From: Bifidobacteriaceae bacterium
Lineage (GTDB): Bacteria > Actinomycetota > Actinomycetes > Actinomycetales > WQXJ01
Length of the DNA: 47,162 bases
Direction: 5' to 3'
NCBI GenBank assembly: GCA_031268215.1
Contig: JAIRXP010000083.1
Location: forward strand, 1-47,162
In this document: positions 8,683-16,949 of the stretch, piece after piece
Layout of the letters: every line of letters starts with the position of its first letter
How positions within the stretch are numbered: the stretch's first letter is position 1
Notes under the pieces: model-generated
Databases searched by the model: none
Seen by the model: only the letters and a program-made list of their open reading frames with translations
Told to the model about the DNA's origin: nothing
Position numbers and translations under genes: made by a program

Positions 8683-9754
8683 CGGTGTGACGCCAAATAG
8701 CCCGGAAGCAGCGGAATGGCTGGGGCTCTTGGCGCGGCGCTATCCCGACTGGCGTTGGCGGGGCGGTTCGCCCCGGGATGAGGCGGATCTGCTGGAGGGA
8801 CGGCATTTTCTGAGTCCCGGACTTGAGTTCGTGCCGCTGCTGGCGAGGCGGGGGACCGAAGCGGTTGGCCGCTGCGCGGTAACGTTCTACCGATCCGGGC
8901 CGGCCGCCTACTTGGGGTTCTTTGAATGCCTCGATCTGAGCGCGGCGCCGGCTCTGTTTGACTCCGCCAAGGAGATGGCGACCCGCCGCGGGGCCACCGA
9001 ACTGATCGGTCCGGTAGATGCTTCCTTCTGGCTGGGATACCGAATGAAGCTCGACCATTTTGATGCGCGGCCCTACTTTGGTGAACCTTACAACCGGCCC
9101 GAATACCCAGACCTGTGGTCCGAGGCGGGCTTCTCGATCACCGACCGTTACAGTTCGACCTTCTATCCTTGGGTGCCGCCGGCCGTGATGAGGGAAGCGG
9201 GCTGGGATCCCGACGGCGCCCAGCGGCGGTCCAGCGAACTGGGCGTGGAGTTGCGCCCCTTGCGACCACGCGAATTCGATTGGGCGGCCGGCCAGATCTT
9301 CGAACTGGTGATGGCCCTTTACGCCGGCCTACCGGCCTTCCGGCCACTGCCCAAGGAAAGCTTCCTGCGGCTGTTTGGTGCCCTCAAGCATGTGCTGGAT
9401 TACCAGGCCACCACCGTTGGCGTAGCTGGAGGGCGGATCGTGGGGTTCGCGACTTACGCACCGGACTATGGGCGGGGCCTAGACGTGACAGGCCCCGGCG
9501 CCACCTTGCGGGCGGCGTTGACGCTCGCCCGGTACCGGTTACGGTCGCAGCGGTATGTCTGCCACTACATGGGTGTGGAACGGAAGTACCACGGACTGGG
9601 GCCTTTGCTGGTGACATGCGGCACCGCCGCACTTGGGCGCCGGGGCGCCAGCGGGATTGGTTCGCTGATACACGAATCGGTTCCCACCTCCAGCTACTTC
9701 GCCGGCGCCATCACGGAATCCCACAATTACGCCCTGTGGTCGGCCCGCTTGTGA
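8660..9754 (+). CDS. Large GNAT-superfamily protein (YghO-like)
   Basis: This 364-residue protein overlaps the end of the decarboxylase-dikinase gene by 23 bp, with GGGGG just upstream of its ATG, so it is almost certainly co-translated. It has an N-terminal GNAT-like half with a GPVDASFWLGYRMK segment and PYNRPEYPDLWSEAGF. A second half contains VGVAGGRIVGFATYAPDYG and ends in SHNYALWSARL. The GPVD...PYN.P.Y..L.E.AGF pattern resembles uncharacterised YghO-type acyltransferase-like proteins. Some of these are found near sphingolipid or phospholipid genes. An acyl-CoA or aminoacyl transfer onto a lipid amine, such as the ethanolamine made upstream, is conceivable but speculative. No active-site base can be assigned from the sequence alone. 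Confidence 0.6.
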   Translation: MNAAITVDGVTPNSPEAAEWLGLLARRYPDWRWRGGSPRDEADLLEGRHFLSPGLEFVPLLARRGTEAVGRCAVTFYRSGPAAYLGFFECLDLSAAPALFDSAKEMATRRGATELIGPVDASFWLGYRMKLDHFDARPYFGEPYNRPEYPDLWSEAGFSITDRYSSTFYPWVPPAVMREAGWDPDGAQRRSSELGVELRPLRPREFDWAAGQIFELVMALYAGLPAFRPLPKESFLRLFGALKHVLDYQATTVGVAGGRIVGFATYAPDYGRGLDVTGPGATLRAALTLARYRLRSQRYVCHYMGVERKYHGLGPLLVTCGTAALGRRGASGIGSLIHESVPTSSYFAGAITESHNYALWSARL

Positions 9755-9875
9755 ACTGGTGAACTCACGCTGACGCGGCGTATTTTTCGAGGCCGGCCGG
9801 GCGGCATCGGGCAACGAGAAGGCGTCTGAGCGCGGCCGTGGTTGCTGACTCAAGCACGGCCCATTCCGCATTGTG

Positions 9876-9922
9876 GACCGCTATGTAGTGTCATTTTCAG
9901 ATTGAACCACAATATGTAGTAG
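9876..9922 (+). promoter_or_regulatory. Paired NrdR-box-like sites
   Basis: Two related 16-base sites lie at 9876-9891 (GACCGCTATGTAGTGT) and 9907-9922 (CCACAATATGTAGTAG). Both share TATGTAGT, and the shared parts are exactly 31 bp apart, about three helical turns. NrdR repressor boxes (consensus near ACACWATATATWGTGT) occur as such phased pairs before ribonucleotide reductase genes. The downstream gene is an NrdH redoxin, which fits. The sites are imperfect, so the call rests on the match plus spacing plus context. Confidence 0.65.
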
Positions 9923-9939
9923 TGTAACGGTATTGCTGG

Positions 9940-10195
9940 TCGCCTGAAGAGGCGGCGGGGGAGTGCTTGAGGGCCGCATCCGGCGGCCCGGCGGTAGCTC
10001 GCTCGCACGGGAACCCGGTGTGAATCCGAGACTGCCCCGCAGCGGTAAGTGGGAACGACGGCCGCACAAGGCACTGGATCCAAAAGGCCGGAAGGTCAGG
10101 GCCCGGGAAGCAGCGGCCAGGTAGGAGCCGGGGTTACCACCCCGAACGCCCACGAGTCCGAAGACCTGCCAGCACGCATGGGCACCGGCCCGTGC
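9940..10195 (+). promoter_or_regulatory. Cobalamin (B12) riboswitch
   Basis: The conserved core is plain: CGGGAACCCGGTGTGAATCC, then GACTGCCCCGCAGCGGTAAG (about 10008-10050). Further on comes the B12 box GAGTCCGAAGACCTGCC (10154-10170). A GC-rich hairpin of the expression platform (GCACG...CGTGC, 10172-10195) precedes GGAGGGG and the ATG at 10221, so control of termination or translation is expected. B12 riboswitches before B12-independent ribonucleotide reductase genes shut them off when cobalamin allows the class II enzyme to work. That logic suits an nrdH target. The left boundary is approximate; the aptamer core proper begins near 9985. Confidence 0.93.
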
Positions 10196-10220
10196 GCCAG
10201 ACTTTCGGAGGGGAAGCACC

Positions 10221-10604
10221 ATGACCGTTACCGTCTATTCCAAGCCCGCCTGCCCGCAGTGCTCCGCCACCCGGCGGGCGCTTGACAAAGCCCAAGTGGC
10301 GTATGAGGAAATCGACCTTACCCAGGACCCGGACGCATTGGCCGCAGTGATCGCCTTGGGCCACCAGCAGGCACCGGTCGTGATGGCCGGCGCTGACCAC
10401 TGGTCGGGGTTCCAGCCGGACCGGATCGCGGCGCTCGCTGCTTTGGTTGACACCGGCGCTCTTGACGCGGCCGATGCCGCCCGGTTGCGTTCCGCACGCC
10501 AGGCGGCCCGCAGCACCACTTTGAACACCGCACCGACGATGACGTGTTGGCCGCCGTCCGTGAACGCGTCTGCCGGCGGGATTAGCCGCGGAGTTGGTCT
10601 ATGA
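10221..10604 (+). CDS. nrdH: NrdH-like glutaredoxin/redoxin
   Basis: This is a 127-residue protein with a thioredoxin-fold redoxin at residues 1 to about 75. The active site CPQC is at 11-14, and WSGFQPDRI near 61-69 is the characteristic NrdH C-terminal motif. NrdH is the electron donor of class Ib ribonucleotide reductase. Normal NrdH is about 75-80 residues, so the last roughly 45 residues are an extension. In a different frame the same DNA reads HHFEHRTDDDVLAAVRERV and stops at 10585, which looks at least as protein-like, so a frameshift near 10500-10515 is possible. No nrdI, nrdE or nrdF follows; the next gene is convergent and overlaps the 3' end by 23 bp. Start ATG is set by GGAGGGG at 10207-10213. 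Confidence 0.85.
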   Translation: MTVTVYSKPACPQCSATRRALDKAQVAYEEIDLTQDPDALAAVIALGHQQAPVVMAGADHWSGFQPDRIAALAALVDTGALDAADAARLRSARQAARSTTLNTAPTMTCWPPSVNASAGGISRGVGL

Positions 10605-11229
10605 GATTGGCCCAATTGGACTTGGTGGCTTTCTCATACTGATCAGTGCAGGCATCTTGGCCTTCGATTGTCTGGGTCTGTCCCAGGCATTGTTGATACT
10701 CCCATCTTTCGCCCCAGGTGAGCAACAACGGGATCGAGTAGAGGGTAAACATGGCGAGCAGGGCCAGGCCCATGCTTAGGTAGACCACCACTCCTCTGGC
10801 CAGTGGTGTGCGGTGGGCCAGTGCGATCCCTTTGATCGCTAGCGCCGCTGATCCAGCCAGGGCTACCAAGCCAAGTACCGGCCAAGGCAACGGCAGTGTC
10901 AGGCCAATCATGGCTACCAGGGCGCCCAGGCCAAATCCGAGCACCAGCCGGTTGACCCGTGTTAGCTGTTGGCGTTGGTCTGGTGTCAGGGCCTCCATCT
11001 GGCGCTGGAGTTCGGCTTTGCGTGATGCACGGTCTTGGGCTGCGGGCTGGTGCTCCGCTGGCAGATGGACCTCCGGAGCATGGGGCAACTCGGAGGCACC
11101 GGGCACCTCGGGAGCGTGCGGCGACTCCGGCGGCCTCCCGCCGGAGAGGCTCTCATCTGGTGGCTGGTCAGAAGGTTGGTCAGAGGATTGGCTGGCCGGT
11201 TCTGGTGGCGTGTCGCGATTGGGCACCAA
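10582..11229 (-). CDS. Hypothetical actinobacterial membrane protein
   Basis: This protein has about 215 residues, starting at TTG 11229 or more probably GTG 11226. Residues 1-70 are rich in Pro, Ser and Glu and look disordered. A charged, possibly helical stretch (DRASRKAELQRQMEALTPDQ) follows. Then come three hydrophobic segments (about 93-115, 118-138 and 145-170). The tail has two cysteines in the pattern QQCLGQT...DACTDQYE. Small proteins with this layout recur in actinobacteria, but I do not know a function. The gene converges on nrdH and is divergent from purN, so its promoter must lie between 11230 and 11285. Confidence 0.65.
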   Translation of the reverse strand: MVPNRDTPPEPASQSSDQPSDQPPDESLSGGRPPESPHAPEVPGASELPHAPEVHLPAEHQPAAQDRASRKAELQRQMEALTPDQRQQLTRVNRLVLGFGLGALVAMIGLTLPLPWPVLGLVALAGSAALAIKGIALAHRTPLARGVVVYLSMGLALLAMFTLYSIPLLLTWGERWEYQQCLGQTQTIEGQDACTDQYEKATKSNWANLIDQLRG

Positions 11230-11285
11230 GCCATTGTGGCGCGCTTGAGGCGCCCTGGCTAATCGACGGGCGGTAAGGTGGCCCG

Positions 11286-11861
11286 GTGAGCTTTCGTGTG
11301 GTTGTCCTCGCCTCCGGCGCGGGGACCTTGGCCGGGGCCCTGATGACCGCTGCCGCCGAGGCGGATTACCCGGCGGACGTGGTGGCGCTGGGCGCTGACC
11401 GCCCGGCCAAGGCGCTTGAGGTAGCCCGCGGCCATGGGGTCGCGACCTTCACCGTCAACCCAAGCGATTTCGCTTCACGCGCTAAGTGGGATCAGGGGAT
11501 GGCGGCGGCGGTGGCGGTCTTTCGGCCGGACCTGGTGGTCTCGGCCGGATTCATGCGCATTTTGGGACCGGGCTATTTGGACCGCTTTGGGGATCGCACT
11601 ATCAACACTCATCCGTCCCTATTGCCCGCTTTCCCAGGTGCTCACGCCGTCAGGGATGTACTCGAAGCCGGCCTGGAGGTCACTGGCTGCACCATCCATC
11701 GCGTTGACTCCGGGGTTGATACCGGCCCGGTGCTGTCCCAACACCAGGTGGCGGTCATCCCCGGCGACACCCAAGACACCCTCCATGAACGGATCAAAGT
11801 AGCCGAACGGCGCCTGCTTACTCAGACGGTGGCCCAGTTGGCACTCGGTGAACTGGTATAG
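11286..11861 (+). CDS. purN: Phosphoribosylglycinamide formyltransferase
   Basis: This 191-residue protein starts at GTG and is the usual length for PurN. The enzyme formylates glycinamide ribonucleotide with 10-formyl-tetrahydrofolate in purine synthesis. The sequence shows an N-terminal VVLASGAGTL nucleotide loop. It also has the catalytic region SAGFMRILG...TINTHPSLLPAFPGAHAV (the Asn-His pair) and GCTIHRVDSGVDTGPVL with the conserved Asp. It lies upstream of purH, as often in actinobacteria, but here a DEAD-box helicase gene and a riboswitch separate the two, so they are not obviously one operon. Confidence 0.95.
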   Translation: MSFRVVVLASGAGTLAGALMTAAAEADYPADVVALGADRPAKALEVARGHGVATFTVNPSDFASRAKWDQGMAAAVAVFRPDLVVSAGFMRILGPGYLDRFGDRTINTHPSLLPAFPGAHAVRDVLEAGLEVTGCTIHRVDSGVDTGPVLSQHQVAVIPGDTQDTLHERIKVAERRLLTQTVAQLALGELV

Positions 11862-12015
11862 TCCTAAGGTCTACACGGAGTCCGCAAGACCCCCGTTTTC
11901 CAATTTCGTCGCCTTTGGGGCCGCGTCCGCTTGGAGTTTAAGGGTCAGCTTCGGCCCGCCGCCGTCCTGGCGGAGGGATCGCACTCCACGAACAACGAAT
12001 GGTGACTCTTCCTTC

Positions 12016-13830
12016 ATGACTATTGCCGCTGAACGCGCCGTGCCCGCCGGGCAGGCGCCCTTAACAGATCTGGCCTTGCCGCCGGATGTCCACACTTTCG
12101 CTGGCCTGGGCCTGCCTGAACGCTTCTGGCCAGTCATTGACCGGCTCGGGTTCAACGACCCGACGGCCATCCAGATCGCGGCTATACCGCCGCTGCTGGC
12201 CGGTGAGGACATTGTTGGCGTCGCCCAAACCGGGACCGGCAAGACGGCCGCCTTTGGCTTGCCACTCCTGGCCGCCGTGGACCCAGAACTCGCCAAGACT
12301 CAGGCCTTGGTTCTGGCTCCGACCCGTGAGTTGGCATTGCAGGTGGCGGATGCGATCCGCGGCTTCGCGCCGGAGGGAAAGGGCTTTGGGGTCGCGGCGG
12401 TCTATGGCGGGGCGCCGTACGGACCCCAAATGCGGGCCCTGAAAGAAGGTGTGCAGGTCGTAGTGGGCACTCCGGGCCGGATCATTGACCACATGGAGCG
12501 TGGCGCCCTGAAACTCGGCGCGGTGCGTTTCCTGGTTCTTGATGAGGCGGATGAAATGCTGCGCATGGGCTTCGCTGAAGAGGTGGACACAATTCTGTCC
12601 CAGGCCCCGGCAGAGCGCCAGACGGCTTTGTTTTCAGCGACGATGCCGCCTGGTATCCGTTCCGCAGCGGGGCGTCACTTGCGTAATCCGCGGCAAATCA
12701 CGGTGGCGGCGGGCGTCCGCCCGCCGCATAGCGTTGAACAGCGTTACGCGGTGGTTCCCTTCCGGCACAAGGCCGCTGCTCTGGCTCGGATCCTGGCGAC
12801 CGCCGGGGAAGGCGCCAGCATTGTGTTTGTCCGGACCCGGGCGGACGCGGAGACTGTCAGCCAGGACTTGGTGGCCCGGGGAATCAATTCGGCCGCCATT
12901 TCTGGCGATGTCGCTCAGAATGAGCGCGAGCGGATTGTGGACCGGCTGCGTTCAGGTCGCCTGGATGTGCTCGTGGCCACGGATGTGGCCGCGCGGGGTT
13001 TAGACGTGGAGCGGGTCGGGTTGGTCGTCAACTTTGATCTTCCCAAGGGCGCGGAAACCTACGTCCACCGGATTGGCCGGACCGGCCGGGCTGGACGGGA
13101 CGGAATCGCGTTCACGTTTGTGACGCCTCAGGAGCGGGGGCGCCTCCGCGCCATCGAACGCGCGACCGCGGCGCCTTTGACGGAGTATCCCGTCCCGACT
13201 TCCACGCAGGTCGCTGAATACCAGTACGCCGCCTTGTTGCACCGGGTCTCGGATCGCATGGCGGGCGGGAGTTCGCCGGTCGCCTACCGGGCGATCGCCG
13301 AGGCGATTGAAGGCGGCGCGGATCCCGTCGCTTTGGCGGCGGCCTTGGCCGCTTTGGCGGTGGACAATTCCGCCGGCCACGCTGCTGGCCCTGAAGACGA
13401 CCAGTTGGACGCTGCCCTGGAAGACCTGCGGCGTTCGGCGCCGCCGGCCGCCAAGCGGAACGGCCGGCAATCCCGTCGCGGTAACGATGACTCAGGTTGG
13501 GCTCCGGACCAAGGACGAAGCGCCGTGCGGAGCGCCGGGCGGGGGCCTGGTCGCAGGGCGGACCGGACAGAGGGGCGCGGCGCGCGTTCCGCGTACCAGC
13601 GGTACTGGGTTGGTGTGGGCCACGGCCACGGCGCCCGTCCGGGCGCCATAGTTGGTGCCATCACTGCTGAGAGCCCGTTGAACGGCGCTGATCTGGGAAA
13701 GATCGAGATGTTCAAGTATTTCTCGCTGGTGGAGATAGGCGGGGATGTGTCGCGGGATACGGTGCGCCGGCTGACCAACACTCGGGTGGCTGGCAGGGCC
13801 CTGCGCATCCGCCCTGATGGCGGCCGCTGA
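12016..13830 (+). CDS. deaD: DEAD-box ATP-dependent RNA helicase, DeaD/CsdA type
   Basis: I place the start at ATG 12016 (604 residues); the 56 codons upstream in frame are poor protein sequence. All helicase motifs are present: a Q-motif region, AQTGTGKT (motif I), PTRELALQ (Ia), TPGRI (Ib), DEAD, SAT, then [10 protein letters not shown] (V) and [11 protein letters not shown] (VI). After an Ala-rich and then a basic RG-rich linker, the C-terminal about 75 residues ([16 protein letters not shown]... to LRIRPDGG) form a DbpA-type RNA-binding domain. Such enzymes unwind structured RNA in ribosome assembly and cold adaptation. The 154 bp between purN and this start form a possible long untranslated leader, a common trait of deaD genes. 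Confidence 0.93.
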   Translation: MTIAAERAVPAGQAPLTDLALPPDVHTFAGLGLPERFWPVIDRLGFNDPTAIQIAAIPPLLAGEDIVGVAQTGTGKTAAFGLPLLAAVDPELAKTQALVLAPTRELALQVADAIRGFAPEGKGFGVAAVYGGAPYGPQMRALKEGVQVVVGTPGRIIDHMERGALKLGAVRFLVLDEADEMLRMGFAEEVDTILSQAPAERQTALFSATMPPGIRSAAGRHLRNPRQITVAAGVRPPHSVEQRYAVVPFRHKAAALARILATAGEGASIVFVRTRADAETVSQDLVARGINSAAISGDVAQNERERIVDRLRSGRLDVLVATDVAARGLDVERVGLVVNFDLPKGAETYVHRIGRTGRAGRDGIAFTFVTPQERGRLRAIERATAAPLTEYPVPTSTQVAEYQYAALLHRVSDRMAGGSSPVAYRAIAEAIEGGADPVALAAALAALAVDNSAGHAAGPEDDQLDAALEDLRRSAPPAAKRNGRQSRRGNDDSGWAPDQGRSAVRSAGRGPGRRADRTEGRGARSAYQRYWVGVGHGHGARPGAIVGAITAESPLNGADLGKIEMFKYFSLVEIGGDVSRDTVRRLTNTRVAGRALRIRPDGGR

Positions 13831-13919
13831 CTCGACCAAGACCGAACCCAACCGGCGAAGTGTCGCACTTCTTATCGGGGAGACAGGGCAGAAATCCGCC
13901 CACTTACTGGGGAGTAAGC

Positions 13920-14025
13920 TGTTGGGCGGTCGGCACCGTGACTGGCGAAACCAAGTGGAGCACCACTGGGGAACGGTCTGGCCAACAGCAACACCGTTTG
14001 CCGCTCGCCTGGGTGTACGGAACCG
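13920..14025 (+). promoter_or_regulatory. ZMP/ZTP riboswitch (pfl motif)
   Basis: Conserved blocks of the pfl RNA are visible in order: CCGTGACTGGCGAAACC (13936-13952), then GTGGAGCACCACTGGGGAAC (13955-13974), then CCGCTCGCCTGGGT (14001-14014). The motif senses the purine intermediate ZMP/ZTP, which builds up when 10-formyl-tetrahydrofolate is short. It is known before purH and one-carbon genes. It sits 24-130 bp before purH, whose enzyme consumes ZMP, and is followed by an AGGAGG ribosome site at 14036. Boundaries are approximate. Confidence 0.9.
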
Positions 14026-14048
14026 TCCAATCAGCAGGAGGTTCCCCA

Positions 14049-15662
14049 ATGAACACTAGTGATGCTTCTATTCCCACCATCCCCGAGGGCCTTGCCGGAC
14101 AAGACGGCAGGCGACCAATCCGCCGGGCATTGGTGTCCGTGTATGACAAGACTGGTCTGGAAGAGTTGGCCAGCGCTCTGGGAGCGGCGGGCGTCCAGAT
14201 TGTCTCAACCGGATCCACCGCCAAAGGGATCGCCGCCGCTGGCGTGCCCGTCACCGCGGTCGAGGATCTGACTGGTTTCCCGGAATGCCTGGAGGGACGG
14301 GTCAAGACCTTGCATCCTAAAGTCCACGCCGGCATCCTGGCGGACTCGCGTAAGCCCGCCCACGCCGAGCAACTGCGGGAATTGGGGGTAGAACCATTCG
14401 ACCTGGTGGTGGTGAACTTGTATCCGTTCGCCGCGACAGTGGCCGGGGGAGCGAGCCCCGATGAATGCGTCGAACAAATCGACATTGGCGGCCCCACCAT
14501 GGTTCGGGCGGCGGCCAAGAACTACCCTTCGGCCGCGATAGTGACGGATCCAGCCCGCTATCCCGAGGTGATCGTGGCATTGGCGGAGGGTGGTTTCACC
14601 TTGGGCCAGCGCCGGGACCTGGCGCGTGATGCTTTCATCCACACCGCCGACTACGACGTGGCGGTGGCGACTTGGATGACCACCGCCTTGGCGCCCAGCC
14701 AGGGTCTGCCAGTTTGGGTTGGCGCCACCTACCGCCGCCTTGAGCCGCTTCGCTATGGCGAGAACCCGCATCAGGCGGCGGCCGTGTTCGCTGAGGTTTC
14801 CGGGGGTTCAGGAACGCATGGGTTAGCCGGTGCGGAGCTGTTGGGCGGCAAGGCAATGAGTTTCAACAACTACGGGGACGCCGATGCCGCTCGTCGGGCC
14901 GCGTTTGACTATTCCGAACCGGCGGTGGCGATTATCAAGCACGCCAATCCGTGCGGGATCGCCGTAGGCGGGGACATCGCCGAGGCCCATCGCAAGGCCC
15001 ACGCTTGTGACCCGTTGAGCGCCTTTGGCGGCGTGATCGCGGCCAACCGGCCCGTGACCTTGACCATGGCGGAACAGGTGGTGCCCATTTTCACTGAAGT
15101 GATCGTCGCGCCGGATTACGAACCGGCGGCGCTGGAACTGCTGCGGAGCAAGAAGAATCTGCGGATTCTGCGTCTGGCTGCAGGCGCCCTGGCGTCAACC
15201 GAATCCAAGCCAGTCTCCGGGGGCCTGCTGGTCCAGGAGCGTGATGCCTTCCAGGCGCCGGGGGATGACCCGGCCAACTGGCGGCTGGCGGCGGGAGAGG
15301 CCGCGGATCCCGCTACTTTGGCTGATTTGGACTTCGCTTGGAAGGCCTGCCGGGCAGTCAAATCGAACGCCATTCTGCTAGCCAAGGATGGCGCCTCGGT
15401 GGGCGTTGGCATGGGCCAGGTCAACCGCGTCGATTCGGCGGGGCTGGCTGTCACCCGGGCTGGGGATGAGCGGGCGCTGGGATCGGTGGCGGCCTCGGAT
15501 GCCTTCTTCCCCTTCCCCGACGGGCTTGAAGTGCTAATTGAGGCCGGCGTGAACGCGGTCGTGGAGCCGGGCGGCTCAATCCGTGATGAGGAGGTCATCA
15601 AGGCGGCCGAGGACGCTGGCCTGACTCTATATTTCACAGGTTCGCGGCACTTCTTCCACTGA
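14049..15662 (+). CDS. purH: Bifunctional AICAR formyltransferase / IMP cyclohydrolase
   Basis: This is a 537-residue protein starting at ATG 14049, seven bases after AGGAGG (14036-14041). The same frame is open upstream, but that part is riboswitch. The N-terminal third is the MGS-like IMP cyclohydrolase ([35 protein letters not shown]). The rest is the AICAR transformylase, with the LRYGENPHQ region, KHANPCG and the SNAI..A segment near the C-terminus. It carries out the last two steps to IMP. The riboswitch directly upstream links expression to the ZMP substrate. Confidence 0.96.
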   Translation: MNTSDASIPTIPEGLAGQDGRRPIRRALVSVYDKTGLEELASALGAAGVQIVSTGSTAKGIAAAGVPVTAVEDLTGFPECLEGRVKTLHPKVHAGILADSRKPAHAEQLRELGVEPFDLVVVNLYPFAATVAGGASPDECVEQIDIGGPTMVRAAAKNYPSAAIVTDPARYPEVIVALAEGGFTLGQRRDLARDAFIHTADYDVAVATWMTTALAPSQGLPVWVGATYRRLEPLRYGENPHQAAAVFAEVSGGSGTHGLAGAELLGGKAMSFNNYGDADAARRAAFDYSEPAVAIIKHANPCGIAVGGDIAEAHRKAHACDPLSAFGGVIAANRPVTLTMAEQVVPIFTEVIVAPDYEPAALELLRSKKNLRILRLAAGALASTESKPVSGGLLVQERDAFQAPGDDPANWRLAAGEAADPATLADLDFAWKACRAVKSNAILLAKDGASVGVGMGQVNRVDSAGLAVTRAGDERALGSVAASDAFFPFPDGLEVLIEAGVNAVVEPGGSIRDEEVIKAAEDAGLTLYFTGSRHFFH

Positions 15663-15773
15663 CCGGGCCAGCCCGCGTGCGGGGCTGCGCGGGCGAGGAC
15701 GTTGGTCCGGATATGCTTAGGGGCGGCATAGATGCCCCGCACTCAAACATCTGACCAGAAAGAAGCAATCGTT

Positions 15774-16742
15774 ATGGCACGAAGCGGCAAAGCTACTGTG
15801 ATCGGCGCCGGATTCTACGGCTCCACTACCGCTCAGCGAATGGCTGAGTATGACATCTTCGACGAGGTTGTCCTGACGGACATCCGGGACGGCTGGTCTG
15901 AGGGCCTGGCCCTGGACCTGAACTCCTCGCGGCCCGTTGAGGGCTTTGAGACCCGGGTGATTGGCAAGACCACCACGGCTGATGGCCAAGGCTATGAGGT
16001 GATCGAAGACTCAGAGGTCGTGGTGGTGACCGCGGGAGTGCCGCGCAAGCCCGGAATGAGCCGCATGGACTTGCTCGGCGTCAACGCTGGGATTGTCCGC
16101 GGAGTGGCGGAGAACATCGCCAGGTACGCACCTAACGCCGTGATCATCGTGGTGTCCAATCCGCTCGATGAGATGACCACGCTGACCCAGATCGCCTCCG
16201 GCTTCCCGCATCACCGGGTGATGGGCCAGGCCGGTGTCCTTGACACCGCTCGTTTCACCTACTTCGTGGCGGACAAGCTGGGCTTGCCAGTGGGCGCGGT
16301 CAAGACTCTGACGCTGGGGTCGCACGGCGACACCATGGTGCCGGTCGCTTCAGCCTGCACTGTCAACATCAATGGCCAGGTCAAACTGTTGGCGGAGGTC
16401 CTGCCGCAGGCGGACATCGACGCACTGGTGACCCGCGTCCGGGGCGGCGGAGCTGAAGTGGTGGCGCTGCTCAAGACCGGATCGGCCTACTACGCCCCAT
16501 CCGCCGCCGCCGCCCGGATGGCCCGCGCTGTCGCCACCGACTCGGGCGAAGTGGTCCCCGTGTGCGCTTGGCTGACCGGTCAGTACGGCATCTCAGATGT
16601 CTACTTGGGGGTCGAGGCGACGCTGGGCAAGGCAGGAGTTAAGGAAATCGTCGAGCGCCAGATCTCAGACTCTGAGCTGACTCAGCTTCAGGAGGCCGGC
16701 GCGGCGGTCAAGTCAAAGGCCGCTGACGTAGCCAACATGTGA
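15774..16742 (+). CDS. mdh: Malate dehydrogenase, LDH-like type
   Basis: This is a 322-residue protein; ATG 15774 is preferred over an ATG 42 bases earlier because the NAD-binding strand begins right after it. It shows GAGFYGSTTA (NAD loop), the mobile loop VPRKPGMSRMDLL, whose arginines favour malate over lactate, and SNPLDEMT. The catalytic LGSHGDTMVP is also present. It interconverts malate and oxaloacetate in the TCA cycle, and isocitrate dehydrogenase follows 207 bp downstream. Between purH and this gene is a short GC-rich hairpin (15671-15694). Confidence 0.92.
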   Translation: MARSGKATVIGAGFYGSTTAQRMAEYDIFDEVVLTDIRDGWSEGLALDLNSSRPVEGFETRVIGKTTTADGQGYEVIEDSEVVVVTAGVPRKPGMSRMDLLGVNAGIVRGVAENIARYAPNAVIIVVSNPLDEMTTLTQIASGFPHHRVMGQAGVLDTARFTYFVADKLGLPVGAVKTLTLGSHGDTMVPVASACTVNINGQVKLLAEVLPQADIDALVTRVRGGGAEVVALLKTGSAYYAPSAAAARMARAVATDSGEVVPVCAWLTGQYGISDVYLGVEATLGKAGVKEIVERQISDSELTQLQEAGAAVKSKAADVANM

Positions 16743-16753
16743 TAGGGCCGGGA

Positions 16754-16816
16754 GCGGGGTGGCCGCCGGCCACCCCGCCAGGAACGCACCCAGAACGTGT
16801 CGGGGGCCGTTCTGGG
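16754..16816 (+). terminator. Tandem hairpins after mdh
   Basis: Two inverted repeats lie 12 bp after the mdh stop. The first is GCGGGGTGGCC / GGCCACCCCGC (16754-16778), an 11-bp perfect stem with a 3-base loop. The second is CCCAGAAC / GTTCTGGG (16789-16816). Neither has a run of T after it, so they may act as a stabilising 3' structure or as the U-less type of terminator common in actinobacteria. The rest of the gap to icd should hold its promoter; a TAAAAT at about 16887-16892 is a weak -10 candidate. Confidence 0.55.
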
Positions 16817-16949
16817 CGCGAAACCGGACGAATGAGCGCGGCTGGGGCGGACGGCATCGGGCGCGTTCAGAACCCTCTCCACGTCGAGTAAAATTGATTC
16901 TTAGACTACGTCCACAGCTCAGAACCAAGACTGGAACGAGAGAAGAAGA

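Noticed and set aside
159..9754. Archaeal contamination or a misassembled contig
   Set aside because: Codon use and GC match the flanking actinobacterial genes, and PSD, PssA-type and GNAT genes are interleaved with short overlaps.
11848..12015. N-terminal extension of the DEAD-box helicase
   Set aside because: The 56 codons upstream of ATG 12016 overlap purN and have no helicase features; they are treated as leader.
13860..14048. N-terminal extension of PurH
   Set aside because: The region is the ZTP riboswitch and the ribosome site AGGAGG fixes the start at 14049.
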